Part shown: positions 46,861 to 57,700 of the stretch, piece after piece
Position numbering within the stretch: the stretch's first letter is position 1
Layout: each line of letters begins with the position of its first letter
NCBI GenBank assembly: GCA_037952775.1
Contig: JBANAY010000004.1
Coordinates: 3,906,001-3,970,000, forward strand
Length of the DNA: 64,000 nt
Direction: 5' to 3'
Origin: Clonostachys chloroleuca
Lineage: Eukaryota > Ascomycota > Sordariomycetes > Hypocreales > Bionectriaceae
The notes under the pieces: generated by a model
Databases searched by the model: none
What the model saw: the letters and a program-made list of their open reading frames with translations, nothing else
What the model was told of the DNA's origin: nothing
Made by a program: the position numbers and the translations under genes

Positions 46861-47406
46861 TTTGTTTCTCAGAGCGTTGTGCGTGTTGGTTGTTTGAATT
46901 GAAGCAAACGGTGTGGGGAGAAATGCAATTTATCTTCCTTTCTTTATGCGTATCTTCTATTTATTCAGCAGATAGTAAGGATAAGTTTTCATGATATATC
47001 TGCCTTGAAAAGTATATAACCATATGTAAGAATTGAATCATCGTCGAAGATCGGTTAGAGATCGTTCGTTTCGGTTGACCTCGGTTCGGGAGAACGACCG
47101 CACAAAGCCTCGTGGCCTCAATCAATCCTCGGTTCAGGATAAATATCGCCGAAACGCAAATCTTCGGATCGGTTCGTCAATTTCTGACGAACTTTATAGA
47201 CTTTAGAGCAGGTTACCGAAAGAGACATCAAATCCCGAGCACCTCCTCTAGGCAACTTACTGGATACACTTCGAGAATAGGGTTTTCAAATAACTGCGTC
47301 GCTTTTGTAAAAGGCGCCGTTGTTGCCTACTGTTGAATGGCCCAGCATCACTCAACCTCTTTGATTTTCCCAATTTCAACAGTCTCCCTAAGATACGAAA
47401 TCCACA
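46861..47406. promoter_or_regulatory. Divergent promoter with clustered CGGTT elements
   Basis: Shared upstream region of the dioxygenase (minus) and hydrolase (plus) genes. Between 47050 and 47176 there are five CGGTT strings: TCGGTT at 47051, TTCGGTTGAC at 47070-47079, TCGGTTCGG at 47081-47089, CTCGGTTCAG near 47130 and CGGTTCG at 47170. Such spaced CGG triplets are typical of Zn2Cys6 binding regions. No coding frame. Confidence 0.5.
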
Positions 47407-49238
47407 ATGCCTATTCCATACCAAGTCGCCTTCAAGCCATTGACAGGACCAGAAATTGGCGTCAATGGCTATGTTGAACCTACTCCAGGCAAGTCAGAAA
47501 TCCTAAAGAAGGGATCTGCACCATTCAATGCGCGGGAACTTGACTCAGATATCCGCCTTGATCACGATATTGAGATCAAAGTGCGAGATGGCTGTCGTCT
47601 TTACGCCGACATTTATCGCCCGACAGGCGATGAGAAGGTGCCTGTTATAATTTCTTGGTCACCTTACGGCAAGAAGTACTCCGCTCTTGACATGATATTC
47701 AACGTGTGTGTTTGGTCATGCTGCCTCACACGCGAAGACGTTAGTGGCCTAGAGAAGTTCGAGGGACTTGATCCTGCTTGGTGGGTGGCGCAGGGTTACG
47801 CTATTGCCAGCATCGATTGTCGTGGTGCTGGTAATAGTGATGGCGACACGCCCTGCATGGGGTCTCAAGAGGCCGAGGACGCGCACGACGTCATAGAACA
47901 TCTGGCCAAACTGGACTGGTGCAACGGAAATGTTGGAATGGCTGGCAATTCGTACCTTGCTATCATGCAGTGGCATGCAGCTGCCCAGCAGCCTCCGTCC
48001 TTGAAAGCCATCGCGCCATGGGAAGGCTCGGGCGATATCTTCAGAGAACAATTTTGCCGTGGGGGCTGGTTTAACATGAGTAACTATGACCTTATCACAT
48101 CACTTGTGATAAAGGGCAAACATGGTGTTGAGGACTTCTCCGAAATGTACCGTCGCCATCCTCAAGCAAGCATTTATTGGAACGACAAACGTGTCGACAT
48201 GAGCAAGATTGAGATTCCTTGCTTTATTACAGGTTCCGATTATAGCCAGATTCACACGATGGGCGCGATCCGAGGATGGTTAGAGACCAAATCGAAGAAG
48301 AAATGGATCAAATGGAGCGGATACCAAGAATGGTACGACTTGTATGCAGTGCCAGAGAGTTATAAAGAACTCAAGGTAAGTCGGGAACGTATTTGCCAGC
48401 GAATTCCAGCGATGCTAACTACCGGTAGGAATTTTTTGACCGATATCTGAAGGGTATCGATAACAACTGGGAGGAAACCCCAAAGGTTCGCTGGGCAACG
48501 CTTCCGTTTGGAGACAGTCCCGTGAAACATGATATTCAGCTTCCGGACTTCCCCGTGCCCGATACCGATTACCAAACACTCTACCTTGGACCAGATTCAA
48601 CCTTAGTCAAAGCTGTGCCACAATCTGAAGGAACATCCACACACAACTCGGAGGATCGATGGTCAATATCCAAGTTCAGATACACCTTTGACAAAGCATC
48701 TCGACTCATTGGACTTCCTAAAGCCGAGCTCTTCATGAGCTGCAAGGCACTGGATGACATGATTGTATTTGTCCAACTACGGAAGCTTAACAAGTCAGGA
48801 AAAGAACTGAGCCAGCTCCAGTTTCCATTAAGTCGAGCTCCCGTTAACTCCATTTCCGAAATGTCCGAGAACGAACGTTCGAGCTTGACTTTGCACAACG
48901 GCTCGATAGGAATATTACGTGCTTCCCAGCGGAAGATTGATTCGACGCTTTCCATGCACCCTCAATTTCCATACCATCCTCATGACGAGGTGCAAAAAGT
49001 TCCCAACGGTGAAGTCGTGAAGCTTGAAATCGGTATCTGGGCTATGGGCGTTGATTATGAAGAGGGGGAAAGCATTCAAGTTGATATTCTGGGACAGTTT
49101 CCTGGCTACACCACCCAGACGGACGCATTCTCTAAGCCAAGGCCAGAATATGAAAAGAATAAGGGTCAGCATATTGTTCACTTTGGTGGAAAGTATCCTA
49201 GTAAGGTGATTCTGCCTTTCGTGCCGATCTCCAGCTAG
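47407..49238 (+). CDS. CocE/NonD-family hydrolase (X-Pro dipeptidyl-peptidase-like)
   Basis: The model is join(47407..48375, 48429..49238), giving 592 aa. The 53-bp intron (GTAAGT, GCTAAC, GGTAG) keeps phase 0. The N-terminal alpha/beta-hydrolase domain has VRDGCRLYADIYRP, IDCRGAGNSDGD, the nucleophile region GNVGMAGNSYLAIMQW (Ser in GNSY), WEGSGD and the candidate acid/His segment near WSGYQEWYDLY. The C-terminal beta-sandwich (PKAELFMSCKALDDMIVFVQLRKLNK, then IGIWAMGVDYEEGESIQVDI) completes the family. Members cleave esters or amides such as cocaine or beta-lactams; the physiological substrate of fungal copies is unknown. The shared promoter with the dioxygenase suggests a common pathway. 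Confidence 0.88.
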
Positions 49239-49856
49239 GTTTCCAAACGCGCTCAAATTTGTCTAAAACATAGAGGCACTCATATATAAGATTTGCCAAT
49301 AATTTATTTATCAGATAATACGATCTCAAGAATGGATAATTTATGGCTTCTAAATATTCAACCATCAAATCGTCGCTGATACAACTTAACCCTGAAAGTA
49401 TAGAACTACGGTGGCAACCTGACTCGCCTTCACCCTCAGGTATAATCGAAAAGGGGAAATTGATTCAAAACTACTGCAGCACTACTTTCCAAACTTTTAA
49501 CTAGACTGCTTCCGAAAGCCTCTCTATTGATATTTTCGGCACGGGAAGACACAACCGTTCTGTATCTGTGCCCCGCACCACCCTTCGGTTCGGCGAATAC
49601 ATCCCCAGGCGTCTCATTTCGGTTCGGAATCATTGTCCAATTTCCCTTCCACACCTCAGAAGACCGGCCTTGTCGTTAGTCAGTAACGGATTGGAGGAGT
49701 ATTAGCAGCACATCATGGGCAGGCGGAGGCCAACATGCTTATAATTCAAATAATAGGGCTATCATGATTGCCAAATTCGTCACACTTGATGTCAGAAGTC
49801 GATCGTCGTTGTGCTGCTTTTGAGTATCGTTGTATTCCCGACGCAACTAACACAAA
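49239..49856. other. Intergenic stretch (49239-49856)
   Basis: 3' side of the hydrolase and promoter of the FAD monooxygenase. It holds two perfect TTCGGTTCGG strings (49584-49593, 49618-49627), listed separately. No coding frame of interest. Confidence 0.45.
49584..49627 (+). promoter_or_regulatory. Two TTCGGTTCGG elements upstream of the monooxygenase
   Basis: Identical ten-base strings at 49584-49593 and 49618-49627, about 230-270 bp before the monooxygenase ATG. They match the element in the dioxygenase/hydrolase promoter (47081-47089) and, in eight bases, the one upstream of the MFS gene. Confidence 0.5.
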
Positions 49857-51157
49857 ATGAAGATTGTCATTGTCGGCGGCGGGATCGCTGGTCTATCAGC
49901 TGTAAGTCAAACCCGCTTACCTTCCAACAACCAGTGTCTGTTGCATGCAGCTTCTCACCTGCAAATTTAGGCGATTGCGTTGCGGTCACCTCACCACAGC
50001 ATCATTGTTCTGGAGAAATCTCAAATGCTGAAAGAAACTGGAGCTCTTATTTCCCTTCAGCCCAACGCAAGCAAGATCGTTTCCTCATGGGGCATCGATT
50101 CCTTTTGGAACCATGCGGTCCCATGGTTGACAAAGCGTTTCGACTGTTCGACAAGACGGGAAAGCTAGAGCGCGAAATCAAACTTGATTTCGCCGAGTTT
50201 GGCGCCGACCGCATTCTGTATCACCGACAGGATCTTCATACGGCCCTAAAGAATGCAGCCACGAGCCCAGACTTACCTGGGAAGCCGGCCGAGATTCGCA
50301 CTGCAAGCGCAGTCACTGGCTGCGACGCTGATGAGGGTACCGTCACCATTAATGGGAATGAAAAGATCGACGCAGACGTCATAGTTGGCGCTGATGGTAT
50401 TCGGTCCATGGTTCGCAGGTTCCTTGTGGGTGATGGCTTCGACGCAATTCCAACCGGCATTTCTGCATATAGGATGCTCGTTCCGATCGAGGCTCTCAAG
50501 GGTATTCAACTTCCCGAGGGTGCTTTTGAGCCTGCTGAAGCAGTAACCACCATGATTGTGGGCCACGACCGTCGAGTGATAATGGGGCCGGGCCGCAATT
50601 CCACAGTGTTTGGAATAGTTGCTTTAGTTCCTGATTCTCTGACACAGGGGCAGTCGAGCCCTGATTCATGGGTAAACCAGGGTAGCATAGGGGCAGTTCT
50701 CGATGCCTTCCAAGACTTCCCGCCGTGGCTGCTGGAGATCTTCAAGCGCGCTCCAGACCATGCGCTCTGGCAGCTTCGTGATATTGATCCTTTACCCACA
50801 TGGGTTCAAGGGCGAGCTTTGTTGATTGGGGATGCTGCTCACGCGATGCTTCCCACCCAAGGTCAGGGGGCGTCTCAAGCTATTGAGGATGCTGAGGCGC
50901 TGAATGCCTTTCTTGGAGATCTGTCTGATGATGCCACAAAGGAAGACATAAATAAAGCGTTGGTCAAAGTATTCGAGTCCCGATGTGGCCGCGCGAGCTT
51001 GATCCAGAGGTATAGCCGCGAGCAAGCGAGGCCAGGAACAGATGGCGACTCCAAAAAGGTAAAATTAGACCCTGGGGAATTCATGAAATTCAATTGTGAT
51101 TACAGCGGTGCAAAGGATTGGATGAAAAGGATGAAGCAAGGCACAGTTAACTTATAA
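49857..51157 (+). CDS. FAD-dependent monooxygenase (class A, salicylate-hydroxylase-like) with frame break
   Basis: Exon 1 (49857-49901) encodes MKIVIVGGGIAGLSA, the dinucleotide-binding GxGxxG. A 69-bp intron (GTAAGT to TTTAG) leads to AIALRSPHHSIIVLEKSQMLKETGALISLQPNASKI in phase 0. At about 50120 the coding frame moves back one base: WNHAVP continues as MVDKAFRLFDKTGKLEREI, as if one C were missing from CCC (50120-50122). The rest is intact: VIVGADGIRSMVRR (DG motif) and ALLIGDAAHAMLPTQGQGASQAIEDAEAL (GD motif). Such enzymes hydroxylate aromatic rings using NAD(P)H and O2. As written the first frame stops at 50168, so this is either a sequence error or a recent pseudogene. Confidence 0.8.
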
Positions 51158-51867
51158 GCAATTGTTAGTAATACCAAATGGAATCAAACATTCACTTGTC
51201 CTTCTGATACTTGCCTTCAACTCAGCGGAAGGAAATAAAGGACATATTAGGAGAACAATAATAGACTGTAACTAGTTGTCTAGTTGGCTCTTCAAGGAGC
51301 TGAGCGATGCCTGTCAGGCACGGACGCACATTGAAATCAAATACGAGAATCATTTGCATCAATTATATACCCGGAATATAGCGACCCAAAATCCCAGAGC
51401 GTCATATAATCCAAAGCATACCACAAATAAGGGGTACGGCTACTGGCCACCGGCCTCGGTATAATTCACCGCCAACATTGCCTGCTGCAGGAGTATTATG
51501 GTACACTGAGGAACATTGACAAGAATGGCTGGTCATACGCTATCTACAAAGCATATTTATCATCTCTTCAATCGTGATCGTGAGGACGTTTCGAATTGAT
51601 GTGGTATTCGGTTAGTACTCCTTCGAAAGATCTTGCTAAAAGAGGTAATTCAATACCATACTTAAAGTTCCAACAAGGAATCCCTTAACGTTAGTTGACG
51701 TGCCATCACAAATGACCAGACTAGGTAGCCATGCCATTCTTACTTAAGAGTAGTTCCAGCCCTCTGCCGGTGGCTCAGCTCCAGTTTGATCCTAGAGTCT
51801 TCAGTGATGTCATAGCATCGGGTGACGGTCGCGGAACAAATTAAACGATCTATAGATCACAACTAGG
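51158..51867. other. Intergenic stretch (51158-51867)
   Basis: 3' side of the monooxygenase and upstream side of the Rossmann-fold relic. Short frames only, none recognised. Confidence 0.4.
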
Positions 51868-52863
51868 AAGCTCATCATCGCGGGTTCATCCGGCTTTGTG
51901 GCCACCGAACTAATTCGCCAAGCGCTATCGACCCCACGCATTACCGAATTAACTGCCCTTGGTCGCCGTGAAACACTTCCTCCCAATAAGCTTGGGCCGA
52001 ACTCCGATATTACAAAGCTTCGATCTGTCGTATTGGAAGACTTTCTGTCCTACGCAGATGAAGTGAAAAATGTCTCGGAGGCGCAGATGCTGTAATATGG
52101 TGAGTACTGTCGATTATTTGAAGCATAGAAATTATCCTGTCTAAGTTCATGAAGATACCTACTACCTCACACTATTCATGGATACCAGATTCATCTATTC
52201 TAGCTGTTGTGTAATTTACTTACATTGGATATACTATAGCAATCAGTCCCTCAAAGCGAAGCACCGTTTCGTGGGAGGATGCCTGCATTATTTCACGCGA
52301 CTATGCCGTCAAAGGGATCGAAACGATCACGCAGCTGCCACGCCATGGGAAAATTCAGCCGCTAAGATTCATTTATATGAGTGGATCTAATACGGTACGA
52401 GACCAAACCAAGAAACCGCTGTTGACGGGGGACTATCTTCTCATGCGGGTGTGTGGATCTCCAGTCTTATGATATATCACGGACCCTAGGACACATTCCC
52501 CCTCTAAACACTCCTCCTAAATTCTAGGGCATACCTATTAGGTAAATCCTTTCTTACTAATTTTTAGGGAGACGCCGAGACAAAAGTTCTCAATTATGCT
52601 ACAGCATCCAATGGTACCGTCGAGGCGCAGATGATGAAAGCTGGTATCATCGAGGATCCAGCGCAGCTGAGCGCCAGGGCTTTTTTACGTTCTCTCGTCG
52701 GTTTACCCAAGATCAGCGTGGACGTCATCGCCGCCGCGCTTCTAGACAGGCTATCAACGGATTTGAAAAGGACACGCTTCTGAATGAAGACCTGGTCCGT
52801 ATTGGGAATACTCGCCTTGCAGCGGGTGCAGGTGGCCAAAACCCAGCACACTCAACAGACTAA
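51868..52863 (+). pseudogene. Rossmann-fold NAD(P)-binding oxidoreductase relic (NmrA/epimerase-like)
   Basis: The homology starts at KLIIAGSSGFVATELIRQALS (glycine-rich nucleotide motif). It continues ITELTALGRRETLPPNKLGP and KLRSVVLEDFLSYADEVK. Further on come ISPSKRSTVSWEDACIISRDYAVKG, IETITQLPR, RFIYMSGSN and, after an intron ending 52567, GDAETKVLNYATASNGTVEAQMMKAG. The end reads NGFEKDTLLNEDLVRIG. The initiator is missing (AGG before AAG where ATG is expected). The frame breaks near 52080 (before the DAVIW-like end of exon 1), at the second-exon junction near 52240 and at about 52745. Each break looks like one or two missing bases. With three or more lesions plus a lost start, this is most likely a decayed gene. 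Confidence 0.65.
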
Positions 52864-54215
52864 TAAATACTAGTGCCCTACATCTGTCTTGAGTCTAAGA
52901 TAAAGTAACCAGGCTCGATGAGGGTGGATAGCAGGAAGCAGAATCGAGTTCACCTGCTTAGTTTCTTAGTTGTCCCCATTTACTATCCCATAGTGACTCA
53001 AAGTACGCCTGCTGTGAATAATACCTCAGGGAGACTTAAATCTAGAGACCGAAGGTTGTACTATTGCCATGATTAGGCTTCTCTTTCTAGCGCCATGGAT
53101 ATTCCACACCAAAAAAGAACCCTAAAACTGTGTATGAATCGCCGCTCTAGCGCCCTACAAGCATTTGTTTTGGGCATCGTGTCGCATCCTCCCATCTAAA
53201 GTCGCCCTATCTTTGCCCTAAATCATCGAGACCTTTCTGAAAAGGGATATTCTCCAAGTTCCAAGTTCCTCCCACTGTTGTTCGCTGCTGTCATGTGTGC
53301 GGGGGTCATCCAGAGCTTACAAAGAAGCGACCACGACTCATGCATTTTCCCCGGGCTGGAAATAAAACGCGCAACGGTCAAGCTAGAAAATAAACTAGTA
53401 TATCTCACGTGGTCTCAACAAGGAACATTTCATTACCATTCAGGAACCACCAACATCCTTGAGGGGGCAAGCGTGTAGCTTTTGGGGTGGGGACTTGAAA
53501 CTGGAAAGCCCCGGATCATCCCTGGGAGGAAGGCGAACGGCCTGTCATGGTGTCAAGCTCTAACAAAAAGGATCGGCAAAGCATGGGCCAGGCCGGAACG
53601 CGCACGTTGGTGCAGATAGGGACCGCTTTCGCCTTTTTTAGGTGTCTGAAACCATGTGGCAGGATACGGATAATCGGGGAGCACCTCGAATGGAACAAAG
53701 ACCGAACAGGCTTATCAAGGGCAATTATATTTATAAATTCTTTGTAGTCAGTTTCCAGACCTGCCGTCGACGGTATTCCATTTGAGGTAAAATGTCAGCT
53801 CCTTAACCTCGACACACCGCATGAAACCAATTCTCTACCACGGCTACATCCGTTGAGGTGCTTGCATGAGAATATTGACCTCAATCTATGTGGACCAGGC
53901 AGAGACTGCAGGCTCCTGCTTGTCAATTCATTGGTTCTTGTCAACAAAACCTGCATATGCGTAAGAAAATGTGTCAGCCATTATAAAACCTTTAGTCACA
54001 TCAGGAGGCACCAGAAAACTGCTTTGATTTTAAATTGAGTCACGAATGGGGACATTGTATAATGATATATTTCTTTATTTCTTTATTTTCGTTTTTCATT
54101 TCCATTTTCTATCACCTTAGATCATAATTCTATCGTATCCAGCGTAAAAGTACATGATCCAGCCCCTCCATAAGGCAAACTAATCCGAGCCTACCAGTGC
54201 TCAAGGAGAGAGTGT
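52864..54215. other. Gene-free stretch (52864-54215)
   Basis: Between the Rossmann relic and the 3' end of the barwin-like gene. Open frames of 60-66 codons without recognisable features; AT-rich at 54060-54130, probably the terminator region of the barwin-like gene. Confidence 0.4.
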
Positions 54216-54716
54216 CTAAGCCCTCCAGGCCTGGGGCTGGGCGGTGACGGTGACAGTAACGGTGACAGTGGCGGCACTGGCGACCTCGTTGTTGACAGTG
54301 CTGTCGGGGATGGTGGTAGTGGCGGTATTCTGGCCGCCGCCGGTGCCATCCTCGAACTCCCAAGTGACCTTGGTGCGGCCAACGGAAAGGTCGGCGATCT
54401 GCTGGAAGACGCTGGGGGAGACGTCGATGGAACCGCTGACGCACTCGCCGCCAGGGCACTTGTCCCAGACCTGGGCGCGGGCAGTCTTGCCGCTGGCGTG
54501 AGTGATCTTGACCCACTTGCCACAGACGGCGGCCTTGTTGGGGTTGGCATCGTTGCCGAAGTCGAGGGCAGAGAGGGCGACGACGGCGTCGGAGTCGGAG
54601 TGGACCTGGCCACAGGCTCCCATGCCCTGGTGGAAGTAGGTCATGTCACCGGCAAAGGCGGCGACGGAGCTGGCCGAGACGGCAACAGCGAAGAGGGTCT
54701 TGAGAAGAGCAGACAT
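54216..54716 (-). CDS. Secreted barwin/RlpA-like double-psi beta-barrel protein
   Basis: An intron-free frame of 166 aa starting at the ATG at 54716-54714. Residues 1-20 (MSALLKTLFAVAVSASSVAA) form a clear signal peptide. The mature part begins with the DPBB domain: MTYFHQGMGACGQVHSDSDAVVALS, VCGKWVKITHASGKTARAQVWDKCPGGECVSGSIDVSPSVF and TKVTWEF. Three or four Cys are placed as in fungal barwin/expansin-like proteins, and an Asp corresponds to the conserved acid in IDVS. A Thr/Val-rich tail follows. Such proteins are small, secreted and cell-wall associated; some act in plant interaction or wall remodelling. High GC and biased codons suggest strong expression. A TATAAA lies about 240 bp upstream. 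Confidence 0.88.
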   Translation of the reverse strand: MSALLKTLFAVAVSASSVAAFAGDMTYFHQGMGACGQVHSDSDAVVALSALDFGNDANPNKAAVCGKWVKITHASGKTARAQVWDKCPGGECVSGSIDVSPSVFQQIADLSVGRTKVTWEFEDGTGGGQNTATTTIPDSTVNNEVASAATVTVTVTVTAQPQAWRA

Positions 54717-57700
54717 TTTGATTTGAGTGTGAATTGGTTTGTGTGAATTGAAGTGTGAAGTGGGTTCCAAACAGGTTGAGAAGTTGCGAGGCTTTCAAAG
54801 CTCAGGGTATCGTGTAAGAGAGAGTGAATGGGATTCGCTAGGAACCGTTTGTAGAGAAGGGAATGAATGAAATTGATGCTTTCAAAGCGTACAGAAGGAG
54901 TGTTGCTTGGGTTGAAGATGAGGGATATCGACGACGGGGGGAACACCATCGGCCTTTATACTTGGAAATGGGACGACGGATTTCACGATGAGCTAGGCTG
55001 ACAAGCCACAAAGACGCTGGCAACAAAGCGCAGTTTCAGATGCGCCCAAGTACCCTTGGCACCGCCATACCATGCCCAGTCCAGAAGCGCCAACCTCTGG
55101 TCTAAGGAGGGCGGATTCCATGGGAGAACCCGACAGTGTGCGTGGTCAACGAGAGTCAGGGCCTGCCAGGTACCATGTGTCATTGGAAATGTCTAGATCC
55201 GTCCCGCCCGCCACATGGGCTTGGACCCTGACAGGGGGTCTTTGGGCGACGACGATGATGGGCTGCCTCTGGGGCCCTGTGCCGCCGGCCATGGAGCGGG
55301 AGTCTCTTGGCGCTCTTGGCTTCTCGGACAGTCCAGAGGAAGATGCTCATCCTTGCGGCGGTTGAACATTCCGTGCCGGGCAATCCCCCATCCCCACTGA
55401 CTTGCAACAAGGAGGTTCATCCCATATCGACATGATCCTAGATGGAGACTTGTGACAAGGAGATCCCGTCTCTCCTGGCTCATTGTGGCAACCACAGTTT
55501 GCGATGGGTCGGCCCAGCTGCTTATCCAGGGATATATGTGCCTCTTACACCGACTAACTGCTGAACGAGAGAAAACATGAGGCGGTAATAGCAAAGCGGA
55601 TGCCCACCACTGCAGGCTCTGGACCGACTGTATTCTCGTGGCCCACTCCACCCAGGCCGAGGCTTTTTCCCCTTGACTGGCTTGTCGTTCTTTTTGTCGG
55701 GCAGCAAAAAGCCTTGAGTAATGGCTGGAACGTCCCGGTCTCCCAACAGCGTTGGTCGGGATCTTAGTGCGCTGATGGTACCTGAACGGCGCTGAGCTAG
55801 CTCGGATCACTTCCCAGACATCCAGCCAGTGATCCAGGGTCTGGATGCGCGAAAAACGCTAGTCCAGGCACTGGATGTCAGCCCATCACCAGGTGTGGTG
55901 CGGATGGAGGTCCTATTGGCCGCTGCAAATTCACCGGCTCGGGGCTGACCCAGCGACTATTCACAAGCCTATTCACTGCTCCGCATGCTGCATGCATCCG
56001 ATGTGTTTTCAGGCACGGACAGCAAAAAGTGGCTCGCTGCGTTGTCATGTCACGGCGGTTGGTCCATTGTCCGGGTAGCTCCCGCGACCGAGTGAGAAGA
56101 CAGGGCAATAATTACAATAATATTGAGCCCACGAGTTTCAGATTCAAGCCACTGCAGTGAGCGTGCACATCATTGGGGGACACTCGGACATAAGAAATTC
56201 AGGATGTGGTGGTATGAACTGATTGTCCAGTAAGCTGCCACAAGCAACCAACAACCAAGTGACCGGCCGTCAAAGGTCTCTGGGTCTGTCTTTGTCTCTT
56301 CCTGCTATTCTTGCTCCCAACCTGTGCACGGTGCTACGGCAAAGGGGGCAGCGTTCGTTTGTTGCTTCTGAGTAAGGTCACTCCACGATTAACTTGAAAC
56401 AAGGCGATTGAAGCTGGCGGTTCGCCAAGCTCCGACAGTCTCTCCATCCTCCACGTGCACCTGTCTTTTTATGTATTACATACCACACCACTACGGAGTA
56501 GGTGTGGGCGCTTTCGCCCTTCACCGCGAGAACTAAATCAGTACAGAGCATATGCAGGTGTCGTTGTCGCGCGCCAAGAAGCACAGCGAGGTTTTTTAAC
56601 TCCGAAGAAAGGCATGAAAAATGCAACAATGGAGACAAGAAGAGGGGCAATCAAGCACCATTCCGTGATATGAATGGCCGGCCTGGATGAGTGAGCAGGG
56701 ATCCTACCTCTCCTTGACGCATGTGCAAACACTATTTCACTGTGTTGTCTAAAGCCGATCATTGAATCCGATAAATTAAAGCCATGTTTGTGATACCTGC
56801 CCATCCATCATTGTGACCAAGGTGCCAACAAATAAGCATGCCGATCATAACCAATTAAAGAGTAATTTTTTATTTTTATTTTTTCCTTTTTTGCTTTTGC
56901 GGCGTTTTCCGTCCCAGCTCAAACAAACCGCTCCTGCAGATAGATGAGTGAGATGACACGAATTACGCGAAAGCTACTAATTCCACGATACCCCTGTGCA
57001 TGACAGCACTTTTTGAAGAGGGTACACGTTGCCACCAGTTGCTTCAAAATACTACTATATGCAATACATACTACACAACATAGAGGCGAGGGTATCCTGG
57101 GCCTGCATTAAGGAGATCTGCAGGGGAAACACGCTCAGGCTGGGGAGAAGGTGTGAGATTTCCCCGCTGCCGCATTACTGCATCCGCAGTAAACCTAACT
57201 TGCACCATGTGTAACAATTATATTACTCTCCTCCCACAAAAGACGAGACGACGATGAACTATGTGTCGAATGAGGATCAAGTCTAATCCGTACGGAGTGC
57301 CTGTATACCCAATAGCTCGACGGAGATACTAAGAGAAATCCATTCATAGCCATGGTGTTCGGAAGTGAGGGGATGAACACGTCATACACACATCCAAAGT
57401 CTCTGCCTGCGACGTGCCGAGTAATTATCCGTCACATGTACCTATTTTTTTTTCTTTTACATGTATGTGCTGCGCCATATCACCGTGCCTCTCTCGGCAG
57501 GGATTGCCTGGCATATCATTGGGCAAGAGGATAACAAGAACGACGCCTCCGTTTGTAAAAGTCGCCAAAGCGCGGGGGCTGAGCGAATCTCCCGGCAACA
57601 CGAAGCACATTATTGAAAGCCTCCTCCCCTCGTATTACATTTTGGCGTTGGCGCTCTCGGTTAGCTTTCAGCTCCTGTGTCCTACAGCCGCTCGCTACAA

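Noticed and set aside
55193..55810. A 205-codon minus-strand frame in GC-rich DNA
   Set aside because: Long frames are expected by chance at this GC; overlapping frames on the other strand are similarly long and none is conserved.
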